Assembly: GCA_902767385.1 (NCBI GenBank)
Contig: CACXHA010000069.1
Span: 1 to 7,867 of the forward strand
Direction: 5' to 3'
DNA: 7,867 nucleotides
Source of the DNA: an uncultured Elusimicrobium sp.
GTDB lineage: Bacteria > Elusimicrobiota > Elusimicrobia > Elusimicrobiales > Elusimicrobiaceae
Part shown: positions 1-6,276 of the stretch, in pieces
How the letters are laid out: every line of letters begins with the position of its first letter
Numbering within the stretch: position 1 is the stretch's first letter
Notes under the pieces: generated by a model
Databases searched by the model: none
Seen by the model: only the letters and a program-made list of their open reading frames with translations
What the model was told of the DNA's origin: nothing
Program-made: the position numbers and the translations under genes

Positions 1-885
1 ATTGACTTGTTTCAAGCAAACAAGAAAACAATTGAAAGCTTGGCCAAAGCAGGGGCGTTGGATAGTTTGTGCCCCGGGCAAGACCCTAAACAAGCGCGTG
101 CCAATATTTTGGCTAATATTGATAATGCGGTAGATATGGCCCACCTGGTTGCCAAAGAGAAAGAAAATAGCGTAGGAAATTTATTTGGAGATGATTTTTC
201 CAGTGTGCTCAGTGTAAAGAAAAAAGATCCAATCAAAGCACGCCCCTTTACACAAAGAGAGCTGTTGTTTAATGAAAAAGAAGTGCTGGGGTTGTTTTTT
301 AGTGGACATCCCTTGGCGCGTTATCAGGAGCATTTGGAGCGGCTAAAATGTACGCCCATTATAGATATTTTAGACGGAAAGGTTAGCGGGCGTTTAAATG
401 TGCTCGGTATTATTACACTCTTTAAAAAACGCCAAAACAAAGAGAAAAAAGAATGGTGCCAATTTGTGATAGAAGATTGCACCGGCTCATTGGCGGTAAA
501 CTGTTTTGCAAAAGCGTACGCGCAGCTTGCGGATAAACTGGCTCCCAATGTTATTTTAAGCTTTACCGGCGATATTAAAGTAGATGATGAGAGCGCGCGC
601 GTGGAGCTGAACTTAAAAGATGTAAGCGATATTACCGAACTGATTGCTTCGGCCGCGGATGAATTTACGGTTCGTATCCCGGCAGGATACCCCAAATTAG
701 GGCTTGAGAAATTAAAACGCTTTTTGGATATGACCAAAGGGACTACTGTAGTCTATTTGGAAGTTCCTTCCAAAGAAGATCCCCAAAAAATTCACCGTAT
801 TAAAACCAATAAACGCATTTTGCTGCATAAGGGTCTGTTGGAATACATTGAAAACACCATGGGCAATGCGTGGAGTTTTAAATAA
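1..885 (+). CDS. dnaE: DNA polymerase III alpha subunit, C-terminal part (partial, 5' end outside window)
   Basis: This is the C-terminal 294 codons of the replicative DNA polymerase catalytic subunit. The frame is already open at base 1 (I-D-L-F-Q-A), so the TTG at base 7 is an internal leucine and not a start. Residues about 6-24 (NKKTIESLAKAGALDSL) match the helix-hairpin-helix region after the fingers. Residues about 90-105 carry the family signature NEKEVLGLFFSGHPL. Residues about 130-212 form an OB-fold of the tRNA-anticodon-binding type, with VLGIITLFKKR, CQFVIEDCTGSLAVNCF and SFTGDIKVDD strands that align by eye with E. coli DnaE. The remaining 80 or so residues correspond to the C-terminal region that binds the tau clamp-loader subunit in E. 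coli. The PHP, palm and thumb domains and the catalytic aspartates lie upstream, outside the window. The OB-then-tail order fits DnaE rather than the PolC type. The frame is intact to TAA, and no strong terminator follows. Confidence 0.95.
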   Translation: MDLFQANKKTIESLAKAGALDSLCPGQDPKQARANILANIDNAVDMAHLVAKEKENSVGNLFGDDFSSVLSVKKKDPIKARPFTQRELLFNEKEVLGLFFSGHPLARYQEHLERLKCTPIIDILDGKVSGRLNVLGIITLFKKRQNKEKKEWCQFVIEDCTGSLAVNCFAKAYAQLADKLAPNVILSFTGDIKVDDESARVELNLKDVSDITELIASAADEFTVRIPAGYPKLGLEKLKRFLDMTKGTTVVYLEVPSKEDPQKIHRIKTNKRILLHKGLLEYIENTMGNAWSFK

Positions 886-959
886 ACTCGAAGCTAGTTT
901 CTGTGTTCCCTCTATTTAAACAATTGCAATATATTTTGTACAAAGCGTGTTATATGTGT

Positions 960-1760
960 ATGAAAAAATTATTACTAGCAGGGCTTTTGTTGTTGGGCCC
1001 CTTGGGGGGCCCGCTCTACGCACAGGCAGCCGGTCGCAACGTGGCTGTGCTTGCCTACTCGGCCGATCAGCTGGCTGCCCAGTTTGCGGGCCAAAACCGC
1101 AAAACGGTGGTGGCGGCTATTAACACCGTACCCGCTTCCGAGCAGGTTTATACGGCGACCGACGGAAAAGAATATGCGGTGGTGCGCTATGGAGGTGCAC
1201 ATCAAGATTACCGCTTGTTTCTGTTTGATTTTAAACTGCCGCAACCGTTAATCGGTGTGGCGGACAACCCTAGAGGGATTGTGGCGTTTAACGAAAAATA
1301 CGGTATCAATATCCCGGTGACTGAACAAAACTATGCCCGTAACACGGGTGCTTTTTTGACTACGGTAACTGACGTGGCAAACGGTACGGAATATCAAGTG
1401 TACCAAAATAATGGAGAGTTTGCGCTCTTCCAAAACGGACAATTGGTGCGCAATTTTGCCAGCGCGCAGGAATACCAGGCCTTTATGGCTACGGTAACGG
1501 CTTCTAACTCGGCCTATGCGGCTGAGCAGGCCCGGGAGCAAACGGCCTTGGAACAGGCCCGGTTAAATAGTCAAACGTCTAATACCTATGTGCGGCGTTC
1601 TTATATAGGGCCTATTTTAGGTACGGCGCTGATAGGGGGGCTAGTATGGAACGGTATTTATTGGCATCGCCACCACCATCATTATTCCCACCCTGCGCCG
1701 GGGCAACACCGGGCGCCCGGTCAAAGACCCGGCCCAGGTCCGCATCATCACCGCAGATAA
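960..1760 (+). CDS. Exported protein of unknown function with His-rich C-terminal tail
   Basis: I do not recognise the family. The frame stays open back to GTG 903, but ATG 960 (or ATG 954, two codons earlier) is preferred because it begins a classic signal peptide: MKKLL, a leucine-rich core, then GGPLYAQA with likely signal peptidase I cleavage near residue 21-24. From 960 the product is 266 aa. The mature part (about 25-180) is polar and rich in Ala, Asn, Gln and Tyr, with strand-like segments such as YAVVRYGG, YRLFLFDF and YQVYQNNGEFALFQNG. Residues about 182-203 are Ala/Glu/Gln-rich and probably helical. Residues about 216-235 (IGPILGTALIGGLVWNGIYW) form a glycine-containing hydrophobic segment that could span or insert into a membrane. 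The last 31 residues are His/Pro/Gly/Arg-rich with ten histidines, including a run of four. No Shine-Dalgarno sequence is visible before 954 or 960. The gene lies 74 bases after dnaE on the same strand and ends in its own terminator. A metal-binding role for the tail is inference only. Confidence 0.8.
   Translation: MKKLLLAGLLLLGPLGGPLYAQAAGRNVAVLAYSADQLAAQFAGQNRKTVVAAINTVPASEQVYTATDGKEYAVVRYGGAHQDYRLFLFDFKLPQPLIGVADNPRGIVAFNEKYGINIPVTEQNYARNTGAFLTTVTDVANGTEYQVYQNNGEFALFQNGQLVRNFASAQEYQAFMATVTASNSAYAAEQAREQTALEQARLNSQTSNTYVRRSYIGPILGTALIGGLVWNGIYWHRHHHHYSHPAPGQHRAPGQRPGPGPHHHRR
995..1012 (+). other. GC-rich hairpin inside the signal-peptide coding region
   Basis: GGGCCCC (995-1001) and GGGGCCC (1006-1012) are perfect complements around a 4-nt TTGG spacer. 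They lie 35 bases after the proposed ATG 960. In mRNA this would be a stable stem near the start of translation. It may simply reflect the codons of the GPLGGPL stretch, so a regulatory role is not established. Confidence 0.4.
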
Positions 1761-1766
1761 TTAAAT

Positions 1767-1794
1767 TGTCCTCCCGGTTAGGGAGGACATTTTT
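1767..1794 (+). terminator. Rho-independent terminator between convergent genes
   Basis: The perfect 9-bp stem TGTCCTCCC (1767-1775) / GGGAGGACA (1781-1789) with loop GGTTA is followed by five T residues (1790-1794). It lies 6 bases after the stop codon of the His-tailed protein and acts on the plus strand. Read on the minus strand, the same stem is followed by ATTTAATTA, a weaker U-tract. It may therefore also help end the lipid-kinase/nuclease operon, whose stop codon is at 1807-1805. Confidence 0.9.
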
Positions 1795-1804
1795 AACTGA
1801 AAAA

Positions 1805-2320
1805 TTATTGGAATTTAGTGGATTTTGTTCCACCGTAGTAGGAGTATCCCAACTTGGCTTTAATGAGTTCTTGGGCTAAATTTTTGCCTTGCCCGTTGGT
1901 GACGTCGCACAACAAGCGGAAATATTTATCGCGCCCGCAGTTAGAAAGAGAAATGGGGCCTTGCGCCAAAAAATTTTTCGTAAAAGCTTTTGCCTCTTGT
2001 GCCAGTTTTTTCTCGCGCTCGGTCTTGCCTTTAATTTCGGGCGTGTCCACCCCTAGCACGCGCACAGGTACTTTTTCGCAGTAAACGGCCATAGAACAAT
2101 TTAAGTTGATTTTAAACGTGTCTCCGTCATATACTGAGGCAATAGATACGTTTTCAAAACTGGCCGGGGTGGAGGCGCTTTCATCTTGTGTTAAGGGCTT
2201 TCCTTTTTGTTGCATAAAAAATACAATTACGCCCAAGATAATGGTAAGCCAAAACTTGGCTTGTTTTTGAGAAAATTTACCGTGGGTGCGGCGCGTAGAA
2301 GTTCTTTTTTTGGTAGCCAT
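1805..2320 (-). CDS. Membrane-anchored staphylococcal-nuclease-like (thermonuclease) protein
   Basis: This 171-aa protein has a basic N-terminus (MATKKRTSTRRTHGK), one hydrophobic segment at about 22-36 and an SNase fold from about 57 to 165. The arrangement predicts an N-in signal anchor with the nuclease domain outside the cytoplasm. Family motifs are present: VYDGDTF (63-69), VRVLGVDTPE (86-95) and CGRDKYFRLL (128-137). Compared with Staphylococcus aureus nuclease, the catalytic Arg35, Glu43 and Arg87 correspond to R87, E95 and R135. The calcium-site aspartates correspond to D67 and D92. The protein is therefore probably an active Ca2+-dependent phosphodiesterase that cuts DNA and RNA. Cysteines C75/C81 and C128/C138 could form disulfides outside the cytoplasm. 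ATG 2320 follows the stop codon of the lipid-kinase gene after one base (TAATATG) with at most a weak Shine-Dalgarno, which suggests translational coupling. The next Met (M36) would remove the anchor. Confidence 0.9.
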   Translation of the reverse strand: MATKKRTSTRRTHGKFSQKQAKFWLTIILGVIVFFMQQKGKPLTQDESASTPASFENVSIASVYDGDTFKINLNCSMAVYCEKVPVRVLGVDTPEIKGKTEREKKLAQEAKAFTKNFLAQGPISLSNCGRDKYFRLLCDVTNGQGKNLAQELIKAKLGYSYYGGTKSTKFQ

Positions 2321-2321
2321 A

Positions 2322-3185
2322 TTAAGGTACCCATAATCGCAACGCGTGCGGAGTTAATGAAATTTCCAATCGGCGGGCCGTTTTGCGCGGCTCTCCGTCT
2401 ATATGATAAAAAATTTCTTGGTCACTTTCTATAACCGCCCCTTGTATTTGTGCATAGGCGGTTACTTTAAGAGGCGGTTCATTCCCCGTAAAAAAGAACG
2501 GCAAGGCGGCCACCAGTTTGTACTTGGGTACGTCGTTTAGTACCACCAGATCTAATTTCCCGTCGGCAATAGCGGCCCGCGGGGCAATGATAAAATTGCT
2601 TCCGTATTGGCGATTATTAGCAAAGACTAAAGATAACGGAGCCCAACGGTATTGTTTGCCGTCAATAGTAATGCGTATGATGGGGGGTTTATAGGCAAAA
2701 AGCGTTTTGGCTGCCAGTTTAAAATAAGGCCACATGCCGCGTTTGCCGTACCGGGCAAATTTCCAAGCAATAGCGGCTTCAATTCCTACGCCGGCTAAAT
2801 TTAAAAACGGCTCTCCGTTTGCATACCCGACATCACAAGGTTGAAAAACGGCGTTCTGTAGTTTTTGAAGCATTTTATCTAATGTGCCCAGCAAACCCAG
2901 TTCCCGTGCAAAACCGTTTCCGCTGCCGCGGGGAATAATACCAAGCGCGGTAGAAGTGCCAAGCACGCCTTTGAGCGTTTCGTTAATAGTTCCGTCCCCA
3001 CCCATGGCTACGGCGACGTCAAATTGTTGTTTGGCTGCTTCCTGCGCCAGTTCGGTAGCGTGGCCGGGTTTTTCCGTAACGCAGAGTTCGGCTTGCGGAA
3101 AATAGTCTTTAATTTGAGCTTGTATATCTTCTACGTCCGCTGTTTTATTGCCGCTAATGGGGTTTAAGATAAAACGTATTTTCAT
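2322..3185 (-). CDS. Diacylglycerol kinase family lipid kinase (YegS/DgkB-like)
   Basis: This 287-aa protein belongs to the DAGK catalytic-domain / LCB5 family, soluble kinases that use ATP to phosphorylate a lipid hydroxyl at the membrane surface. Visible motifs are NPISG (8-12), the nucleotide-binding GGDGT with INE (62-69), PRGSGNGFAR (85-94), the DGKLDL segment (208-213) in the second beta-sandwich domain, and HIDGEP (261-266) near the C-terminus. The length matches the family norm of about 290-300 residues, and no key motif is missing. The substrate cannot be read from sequence: diacylglycerol is the DgkB substrate, while YegS-type members prefer other lipids. The start codon overlaps the stop of the upstream gene as ATGA, and no Shine-Dalgarno is visible before it, so translation probably depends on reinitiation. 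The anchored nuclease gene follows after one base. In the context of two membrane-protein genes, a role in phospholipid turnover or envelope lipid recycling is plausible but inferred. Confidence 0.93.
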   Translation of the reverse strand: MKIRFILNPISGNKTADVEDIQAQIKDYFPQAELCVTEKPGHATELAQEAAKQQFDVAVAMGGDGTINETLKGVLGTSTALGIIPRGSGNGFARELGLLGTLDKMLQKLQNAVFQPCDVGYANGEPFLNLAGVGIEAAIAWKFARYGKRGMWPYFKLAAKTLFAYKPPIIRITIDGKQYRWAPLSLVFANNRQYGSNFIIAPRAAIADGKLDLVVLNDVPKYKLVAALPFFFTGNEPPLKVTAYAQIQGAVIESDQEIFYHIDGEPRKTARRLEISLTPHALRLWVP

Positions 3186-3529
3186 AAGGATTTAAAGGTT
3201 TGTTCGGTCATATTTCCCGGTTTAAGTTGCAATAGTGCTTCGTGCAACCGCTCTATTTTTAAGAGTTGGCAACCGATAGAAGCAATTTTGCCTCCTACCG
3301 CTACCAAAAAACCCATAAATAGCGCAAATAGCCCCAGATTGGCAATCGTGCTTGTTTGTTGCATGGGAAATTGCAAAGGGCCGGCTTGTGTTTGAAGGGT
3401 TAAATCAGCAAAATTAACCAGGGCAGCCACACTTTCGCCATTTACAAATACTTGATACATGGCGTGCAACGCAAACAATATGATAAAAAGACCTGCACAA
3501 ATCAGCAAATATCCCAAAATTTTATGCAT
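3182..3529 (-). CDS. Small protein with two predicted membrane segments, unknown function
   Basis: This 115-aa protein matches no family I know. Residues about 5-25 (ILGYLLICAGLFIILFALHAM) and about 64-87 (LGLFALFMGFLVAVGGKIASIG) are hydrophobic enough to span the membrane. They are separated by a roughly 38-residue loop (FVNGESVAALVNFADLTLQ...). A charged C-terminal tail of about 25 residues (LLKIERLHEALLQLKPG...) looks amphipathic. The hairpin topology would put loop and tail on opposite sides of the membrane. ATG 3529 is supported by a good Shine-Dalgarno (GGGAG at 3541-3537, 7-nt spacing) and by its position just inside the divergent promoter region. It is the first gene of the minus-strand operon, and its TGA overlaps the ATG of the lipid-kinase gene. 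Tight coupling suggests joint function, but nothing in the sequence identifies it. Confidence 0.85.
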   Translation of the reverse strand: MHKILGYLLICAGLFIILFALHAMYQVFVNGESVAALVNFADLTLQTQAGPLQFPMQQTSTIANLGLFALFMGFLVAVGGKIASIGCQLLKIERLHEALLQLKPGNMTEQTFKSL

Positions 3530-3536
3530 TTTTCTT

Positions 3537-3541
3537 CTCCC
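3537..3541 (-). promoter_or_regulatory. Ribosome binding site of the 115-aa membrane protein gene
   Basis: GGGAG reads on the minus strand 7 nt before ATG 3529. It is the only clear Shine-Dalgarno in this operon, since the two downstream genes start by overlap or a one-base gap. It may therefore set translation of all three. Confidence 0.65.
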
Positions 3542-3568
3542 GGCTTCTGCGCGGCTCCTAATAAAATA

Positions 3569-3586
3569 GTATAATTTATATTATAC
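3569..3586. promoter_or_regulatory. Symmetric divergent promoter: facing TATAAT -10 boxes
   Basis: GTATAAT (3569-3575) and ATTATAC (3580-3586) form a 7-bp inverted repeat with a 4-nt TTAT spacer. This gives a perfect consensus TATAAT on the plus strand at 3570-3575, upstream of alaS. It gives another on the minus strand at 3585-3580, upstream of the 115-aa gene. Expected starts would give leaders of about 25 nt and 45 nt. No good -35 box is visible at the correct distance for either direction. The assignment rests on the -10 elements and their place in a 78-bp divergent intergenic region. Confidence 0.65.
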
Positions 3587-3591
3587 CTTTT

Positions 3592-3599
3592 AAGAGAGA
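3592..3599 (+). promoter_or_regulatory. Ribosome binding site of alaS
   Basis: AAGAGAGA is a partial purine-rich Shine-Dalgarno, with its last base 8 nt before ATG 3608. It supports this start, which also matches the normal AlaRS N-terminus (a few residues, then IRNGYLDFF). Confidence 0.6.
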
Positions 3600-3607
3600 T
3601 TTTTAAC

Positions 3608-6214
3608 ATGAAAACCAGTACACAAATCCGCAACGGATATTTAGACTTTTTTAAATCCAAAGGACTGCCGGTATTGCCGTCTAGCTCGTTAATTCCACAC
3701 TCGGACCCGACCCTTTTATTTACTTCTGCCGGTATGGTGCAGTTCAAGGCTAATTTTTTAGGGATTGATAATTCCTTAAAAAATGCGGCAACGTGTCAAA
3801 AATGTGTGCGTACGACCGATATTGACAGCGTGGGATTTACCGAGAGACACCTTACTTTTTTTGAAATGTTGGGCAACTTCTCTTTTGGGGATTATTTTAA
3901 AAAAGAAGCGATTGCTTGGGCGTGGGAATATTTAACAAAAGTACTGGGGCTTCCTGCTGAAAAACTGTACGTCAGCATTTACAAGGGCGGTATTGCTCCG
4001 CGCGATGCGGAAGCTTATGAAATTTGGAAACAATTTGTACCCGAAGATCATATTTTTGAACTGGACGAAGCCGATAACTTTTGGACCATGGGGCCTACCG
4101 GACCCTGCGGTCCCTGTTCGGAAATTTATTACGATTTTGGCGACAAAGGTTGCAAAAATCCGCATTGTGATATTACGTGTAACTGCGGACGCTATGTGGA
4201 AATTTGGAACATCGTGTTTGAAAGTTATAACCGCCAGGAAGACGGTACGTTGGCGTCTTTACCGCACAACAACATTGATACCGGTATGGGGTTAGAGCGT
4301 TTGTGTATGGCCATGCAAAACGCTAAAAACGTATTTGAAACGGACTTATTTACGCCACTTACCGCGCAAGCTAAAAAAGATTTACATATTGAAGGCAAAA
4401 CGCGGGAAGAAATTGCCGCTTTGCGTATTATTGCCGATCACGCGCGCAGTTCCAGTTTTTTAATTGCCGAAGGTATTTTGCCTTCCAACGAAGGGCGCGG
4501 TTATATTTTGCGCCGCTTAATTCGCCGCGCGGTGCGTTACGCTAAACTGATGGGTAGCGACAAACCCTATTTGTATACGCTAGTGCCGGTGGTGCAGCAG
4601 ATTTTTGCGGGGTTATACCCGGAAATTGATAAAAATGCGGCGCATATCCAAGAGGTGCTTAAACAAGAAGAAAAAGCATTCCGCAAAACGCTGGTTACCG
4701 GCGAAGAGAAGTTAGCCGAATTGTTAGCCAGCGGAACCAAAACAATTGCGGGTGAAGATGCCTTCCACTTGCACGAAACGTACGGGTTCCCATTAGAGCT
4801 GACCAAAGAAATTGCGCTGGCCAAAGGCGTTACAGTGGACGAAGATGGTTATAAAAAGGCCAAAGAATCTGCCCAAGAAAAAAGCCGCTCTTATGCGGAC
4901 GAGTTTAGCAAAGGCAAAGTAATTGTGATGCAAAAATTAGAAAACACCTTGCCCGCTACGCAATTTGTGGGATATGAAACGCTGACGCAACAAGCCCAGG
5001 TTTTAGCCCTTTTAAATGAACAATTTGAAACGGTGGACGAAATCAACGGAACCGGATTTGCCATATTTAACACTACGCCGTTTTATGCAGAATCCGGCGG
5101 ACAAATTGGCGATAAAGGAATTATTTTAAAAGACGGAAAAGAGATTGCACAAATTGAAGATGTGCAAAAGCCCTTAGGAAAAATTTTCTTGCACCAAATA
5201 AAAGGAACGCTCCAAAAAGGGGCAACGGTTACCTTGCAAGTAAATGCGGATTTGCGAAAACGTTGTATGGCAAACCATAGCGCTATTCACTTAATTAACG
5301 CGGCTTTGCGCCAAGTGTTTGGGCCGACGGTACACCAAAGCGGGTCTTATGTGTCGCCGGAACGGTTCCGCTTTGACTATACGCTTTCTAAAACTCCGTC
5401 GCAAGAGGAGCTTAACAAGGCATGGCAAATTGCCAATAAAGCCGCGCAAGACGCTCTCCCGGTTACGTGTCAAACACGTCCGCTCTCGGATGCCGAAAAA
5501 TTAGGGGCCGTTACTTTGTTAGGTGAAACGTATGCCGACCCGGCCCGCTTTGTGCTGATGGGGGGAAGTTTTGAACACCCCGAGCAAAAGTACAGTTTGG
5601 AATTGTGCGCGGGTACCCATGTAAAAAATACGGCGGACGTGATTACCGTACTGGTACTCAAAGAAGGCTCTGTTTCCGCCGGGGTGCGCCGTATTGAAGG
5701 AGTAGCCGGATATGCGGCCCTAGACTATTTGAAGGAAGTAAACAGACAAGCCGATACGCTGGCTGCGCGTTTGGTAGTTCCCGCGAAAGACGTATTTGTG
5801 CGCGTCAACGCGATTATGGACGAACTCAAAGAAGTTAAAAAACGCTACGAAGATTTCCGCCAAAAGACCTTAGCCGCGGGCGGCGTGAACGAGATGAGCC
5901 TTACTTTGAAAAACGGCACGACGGTTATTTTGCGTAAGGCTGACGAGGCCCAACCTAAGGAACTGCGTAATATTGCCGATACGCTTGCGCAAAAACAAAA
6001 GCAAGCGCTGGTGATTGTGACGTGTGATCATGAAGGGAAGCGCTCGTTTGTAGTCAAAATGGCGGGCAAACTCCCCAACACAGATGCTGTAACGGTAGCC
6101 AAACAACTGGCCGAAGGGTTAAAGGGACGCGCCGGCGGACGGCCGGATTTTGCCCAAGGCGGCGGGGAAGCCAAAGAACCCATGGAAAAATTGCTTGCCA
6201 CGTTAGGTGTGTAG
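3608..6214 (+). CDS. alaS: Alanyl-tRNA synthetase
   Basis: This complete 868-aa class II synthetase attaches alanine to tRNA-Ala in the cytoplasm; the length is normal for bacteria. The catalytic domain covers about 1-240, with RHLTFFEMLGNFSFGDYFK at 80-98 (motif 2) and GMGLERL at 226-232 (motif 3). A Cys cluster at 181, 187, 191 and 193 just before RYVEIWN resembles the zinc-knuckle-like insert of many anaerobe AlaRS proteins. The tRNA-recognition helical domain follows. The editing domain carries the zinc-binding set H557 and H561 (NHSAIH) plus C667 and H671 (CAGTH), so clearance of mischarged Ser and Gly should be intact. A helical linker at about 705-755 leads to the C-Ala domain, which ends with the GGRPDFAQGGG glycine-rich motif (843-853). 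The gene appears monocistronic, with its own promoter and a terminator 15 bases after TAG. No T-box leader fits in its leader of about 25 nt. Confidence 0.98.
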   Translation: MKTSTQIRNGYLDFFKSKGLPVLPSSSLIPHSDPTLLFTSAGMVQFKANFLGIDNSLKNAATCQKCVRTTDIDSVGFTERHLTFFEMLGNFSFGDYFKKEAIAWAWEYLTKVLGLPAEKLYVSIYKGGIAPRDAEAYEIWKQFVPEDHIFELDEADNFWTMGPTGPCGPCSEIYYDFGDKGCKNPHCDITCNCGRYVEIWNIVFESYNRQEDGTLASLPHNNIDTGMGLERLCMAMQNAKNVFETDLFTPLTAQAKKDLHIEGKTREEIAALRIIADHARSSSFLIAEGILPSNEGRGYILRRLIRRAVRYAKLMGSDKPYLYTLVPVVQQIFAGLYPEIDKNAAHIQEVLKQEEKAFRKTLVTGEEKLAELLASGTKTIAGEDAFHLHETYGFPLELTKEIALAKGVTVDEDGYKKAKESAQEKSRSYADEFSKGKVIVMQKLENTLPATQFVGYETLTQQAQVLALLNEQFETVDEINGTGFAIFNTTPFYAESGGQIGDKGIILKDGKEIAQIEDVQKPLGKIFLHQIKGTLQKGATVTLQVNADLRKRCMANHSAIHLINAALRQVFGPTVHQSGSYVSPERFRFDYTLSKTPSQEELNKAWQIANKAAQDALPVTCQTRPLSDAEKLGAVTLLGETYADPARFVLMGGSFEHPEQKYSLELCAGTHVKNTADVITVLVLKEGSVSAGVRRIEGVAGYAALDYLKEVNRQADTLAARLVVPAKDVFVRVNAIMDELKEVKKRYEDFRQKTLAAGGVNEMSLTLKNGTTVILRKADEAQPKELRNIADTLAQKQKQALVIVTCDHEGKRSFVVKMAGKLPNTDAVTVAKQLAEGLKGRAGGRPDFAQGGGEAKEPMEKLLATLGV

Positions 6215-6229
6215 GCAATTAGATGTTTT

Positions 6230-6261
6230 AAAAAAAGCCCCGCTTGTAAGCGGAGCTTTTT
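6230..6261. terminator. Bidirectional Rho-independent terminator between alaS and the hydrogenase gene
   Basis: Arms 6232-6243 and 6250-6261 form a 12-bp stem (AAAAAGC...CCGC with GCGG...GCTTTTT) with one C-A mismatch and a 6-nt TTGTAA loop. On the plus strand it ends in five T residues and follows alaS. On the minus strand it ends in seven T residues and follows the hydrogenase stop at 6279-6277. Both convergent genes can use it. Confidence 0.9.
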
Positions 6262-6276
6262 GATGTAAGCGTAAGT

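Noticed and set aside
884..900. Short inverted repeat AAACT/AGTTT after dnaE as a terminator
   Set aside because: The stem is only 5 bp of mostly A-T pairs and no T-run follows.
924..956. Possible promoter TTGCAA ... TGTTAT/TATATG before the His-tailed protein gene
   Set aside because: The spacing is 18-21 bp with only about four of six matches in each box, and it would leave almost no leader. Too weak to call.
903..959. GTG 903 as the start of the His-tailed protein, adding 19 residues
   Set aside because: The extra residues place charged and polar amino acids before a textbook signal peptide that begins at ATG 960, and no ribosome site precedes GTG 903.
3530..3607. T-box leader in front of alaS
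   Set aside because: The divergent spacer is only 78 bases, with no antiterminator motif and no leader terminator.
3502..3747. 81-codon minus-strand open frame across the alaS start
   Set aside because: It overlaps both the 115-aa gene and alaS, would cover the divergent promoter, and has no family resemblance. It is a shadow of alaS.
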